NCBI GenBank assembly: GCA_010912705.1
Contig: POWB01000017.1
Location: 60,281 to 106,294, forward strand
DNA from: Halochromatium sp.
Lineage (GTDB): Bacteria > Pseudomonadota > Gammaproteobacteria > Chromatiales > Chromatiaceae
Direction of reading: 5' to 3'
Length of the DNA stretch: 46,014 bases
The first letter of the stretch is position 1. Every line of letters starts with the position of its first letter. Shown here one piece after another: positions 44,300-46,014 of the stretch. Under the pieces are notes generated by a model. The model saw nothing but the letters and a program-made list of their open reading frames with translations. It was not told the origin of the DNA and made no database searches. Both the position numbers and the translations under genes were made by a program.

Positions 44300-45292
44300 T
44301 TGCAGGAAGAGAAGACAAAGAGTCCGATTAAGCGGTTCCTGGCCTGGTTCACCCAGCAGACCATCTTATGGTCGGGCCTCATTATCGGCATCCCCGTGCT
44401 ACTTGCGGCGGCTTGGATCGGTATCCTGATCTGGGTTTGGGATAAGCCCGTCATCAACGAGGCGTTTCGTGATCCCGCGAATGCCCAGCTCAGTCGTGCT
44501 GATAAGGGTGCCTTGCTGGCTGAGGCCATCACCTATCAGTTCCGGCGTCGCTTGGAGGATCAGGGTGGCTGGGTTCCTAATGATTTGGTGATCTTCTTCG
44601 ATCGAAACGCGGCCTGCGCCGCTGGTATCGAGGGCGAGCCTGGCGGCATCTGGTATGTGACGACAGAGACCTTCGAGGTCTTCGCTGATCGCACGGCGCG
44701 CATCGGTGGGTCATCTCAGGATGATTCACGGTTGACCAATGCGGCCAAGAAATTTAACTACGACACGACGCGCTGGGGTATTTCTTGGCTCGGTGGTGCT
44801 GACTCGGAGCATGAGTATGCCCTCGGCTTGGAGGACTTTAACGACTACGTCAAAGATCTACGGGCGGATAAGGCCATCAGTAACGTGCGCCCAGACGACC
44901 TGGCTGCACTCCTAGCCGAGCTGGGTGGCCAGAACGGCGCAATGGATAAGATCTACTCGCGCCTTAATGATGCCCAGAAGGTGCCGCCCAAGCAGCGTCG
45001 CGACCGTGTGTACTCGGCGATCTGCGCCTCGGCGGTCTCCGCCGACACGCTCTCGGTGATTCGCTCCGCCTATGCGACGGATTTTGAGGAGGATGCCTTA
45101 GTCTCGCTCGACGATGCCATCAACGACCTCTACCGGGTATCGCAACTGTATCCGCCTGTCGTCCTGAATGGCGCGGACGACAGCCTCTGGCTCGTCAATC
45201 ACGCCCGCAACATCGCGGCGATGATGTCGGCTACCTTCGATCCGATCCTGGATGCGGCCCGCTCCTTGCCTGGTGGTGATGTTGCCCGCTAA
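44300..45292 (+). CDS. DUF2333 family membrane protein
   Basis: The 330-residue protein of unknown function has a single N-terminal transmembrane helix (residues about 22-45, GLIIGIPVLLAAAWIGILIWVW) and a long helical extracytoplasmic domain. The DUF2333 pattern is recognisable in GALLAEAITYQFRRRLEDQGGWVPND, FNYDTTRWGISWLGG, RPDDLAALLAELGG and the end YPPVVLNGADDSLWLVNHARN. The TTG start is chosen for its strong ribosome site. A hairpin follows the stop (45323-45345). Confidence 0.8.
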   Translation: MQEEKTKSPIKRFLAWFTQQTILWSGLIIGIPVLLAAAWIGILIWVWDKPVINEAFRDPANAQLSRADKGALLAEAITYQFRRRLEDQGGWVPNDLVIFFDRNAACAAGIEGEPGGIWYVTTETFEVFADRTARIGGSSQDDSRLTNAAKKFNYDTTRWGISWLGGADSEHEYALGLEDFNDYVKDLRADKAISNVRPDDLAALLAELGGQNGAMDKIYSRLNDAQKVPPKQRRDRVYSAICASAVSADTLSVIRSAYATDFEEDALVSLDDAINDLYRVSQLYPPVVLNGADDSLWLVNHARNIAAMMSATFDPILDAARSLPGGDVAR

Positions 45293-45746
45293 CCGCAGCT
45301 GGCTCGATCTTTAATCCTCGGTGGGGCTCCTGTTTCTGGCGCCCCAACGTTTATCGAGGAACTCATCCGAAACTGATCGAACACCGCCTTGACTCGGTCG
45401 GTCGGGATCGCCACCGCCTCTGGATAGGCGCGCTGCGGATAGGCCAGGCAGATGGCCGGGTCGCTCAGGTCCTCGTAGTCGAGCACCCGGAGTGGTCGTC
45501 CAGTAGCCAGAGCGTCGCGCGCGAGCTCGAGAAATGTAGCTTGCCGTGGAAGACACCGTGGGAGCGGATCAGCTCGGCGAGCAGTTCCAAGATCTCATCA
45601 ATGCGCCCGTCCATCATAGCAGCGCGCCAGAGTGCTAGCGGTACCGCCACAGCGGCGGTGGCGACGACTGTCGCTGATATCAGCGCCTGCTGGGCCGAGA
45701 TCAGGAAATAAAAAATCCATGGTTTCGATAAAAGACTTGTGACCAA
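45289..45746 (-). pseudogene. Probably frameshifted gene for an unknown membrane-anchored protein
   Basis: Two adjacent minus-strand frames look like parts of one protein. The upstream frame (from 45746) gives a hydrophobic N-terminus (ALISATVVATAAVAVPLALW), then MDGRIDEILELLAELIRSHG. The downstream frame continues FLELARDALATGRPLRVLDY and AICLAYPQRAYPEAVAIP, ending at 45289. The switch lies at about 45520-45545. I do not recognise the family. It could be a decayed gene, a sequencing error or two unrelated ORFs; it overlaps the DUF2333 stop by 4 bp. Confidence 0.35.
45323..45345 (+). terminator. Hairpin after the DUF2333 gene
   Basis: GGGGCTCC pairs with GGCGCCCC (one mismatch) around a 7-base loop, 30 bp past the stop. 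No U-tract follows. It lies inside the suspected broken gene on the other strand, so it could be coincidental. Confidence 0.3.
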
Positions 45747-46014
45747 ATAAGCATCGTTTTCTCATTGAAAAACATAGTTATTTTTGAGGTTGGCCAAGCC
45801 TGCAACGACCAAAATCACCTGATCAGCCATGCGAGTAGCACGATTTCTGAACGTGTTGGAGAGAATGTGAAAAGCTTTCAGGTCTCCAATCAGATCGCAC
45901 ATTCCGCAGGCACGATCGATACAGATAGGAATTTTTTCGCCACAGATAGCGTCATGTTGTCAAATGGAGTCCGCCGCTGAGACGCCCACCATGGGGGCGC
46001 TTCAAGAAAGTACG
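45747..46014. other. A+T-richer terminal region without a supported gene
   Basis: The last 268 bp are richer in A+T than the rest of the window. A fragment around 45911-45950 (gatacagatagg, gccacagatagcg) resembles the cacagat repeat type seen at 29504. A 71-codon ORF starting TTG at 45765 has no ribosome site or family and is not called. Confidence 0.35.

Noticed and set aside
45765..45980. 71-codon ORF at the window end
   Set aside because: It has a TTG start without a ribosome site, no family resemblance, and runs through repeat-like sequence.

Overview
The window reads as chromosomal DNA of a gammaproteobacterium with roughly 60% G+C, most likely a purple sulfur bacterium (Chromatiaceae-like). 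The clues are the gammaproteobacterial order rpoE-rseA-rseB-rseC-mucD-lepA-lepB-rnc-era-recO-pdxJ, a HypF hydrogenase maturation gene, a HoxE/HoxF-type diaphorase pair, a decayed DsrE-family gene, and an oxygen-dependent cobalamin gene set that uses a CobZ-like flavoprotein, as described in phototrophs. The taxon is inference; no 16S or photosynthesis gene is present.

Layout. (1) 1-3725: 3' part of hypF and convergent, overlapping nadB. (2) 4.0-16.9 kb: sigma-E envelope-stress operon with a visible autoregulatory promoter, then lepA, lepB, a DUF4845 gene, rnc, era, recO, pdxJ and gpmI, all on the plus strand and tightly spaced. (3) 17.0-27.6 kb: a mixed region with a small secreted or membrane peptide, a GlgC paralogue that has lost catalytic signatures, an endonuclease III-like glycosylase, an isoaspartyl peptidase, an unassigned pair (ATP-grasp enzyme plus helical protein), a lytic transglycosylase, an orphan hoxE-hoxF pair, pssA, a histidine phosphatase and hemP. 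(4) 27.7-41.2 kb: a scattered, two-strand cluster for corrin-ring synthesis (cobF, cobM, a split cobZ, cobK, cobJ, cobI, cobH, cobL, cobB, cobE), interrupted at 35.6-37.3 kb by a DsrE-family pseudogene, a YjfB-like gene and a low-G+C cysteine-rich lipoprotein, then a GDT1-type transporter. (5) 41.2-46.0 kb: selO, a four-domain YbaY/MliC/COG3650/META envelope protein, a DUF2333 membrane protein and a probably broken gene.

Together the cob genes cover every step from precorrin-2 to hydrogenobyrinate a,c-diamide by the aerobic route: CobI (C20), precorrin-3B synthase, CobJ (C17), CobM (C11), CobF (C1 and deacylation), CobK (reduction), CobL (C5/C15, decarboxylation), CobH (methyl shift) and CobB (amidation). 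No cobG is seen. The precorrin-3B synthase step is best explained by the overlapping TcuA-like and TcuB-like genes at 29531-32051, which together match the fused flavin/Fe-S/heme enzyme CobZ of Rhodobacter capsulatus. This split CobZ is the most interesting functional prediction here. Other notable points are the degenerate GlgC, the orphan HoxEF, the ATP-grasp pair, the DsrE pseudogene and a palindrome-flanked polypyrimidine element between cobK and cobJ.
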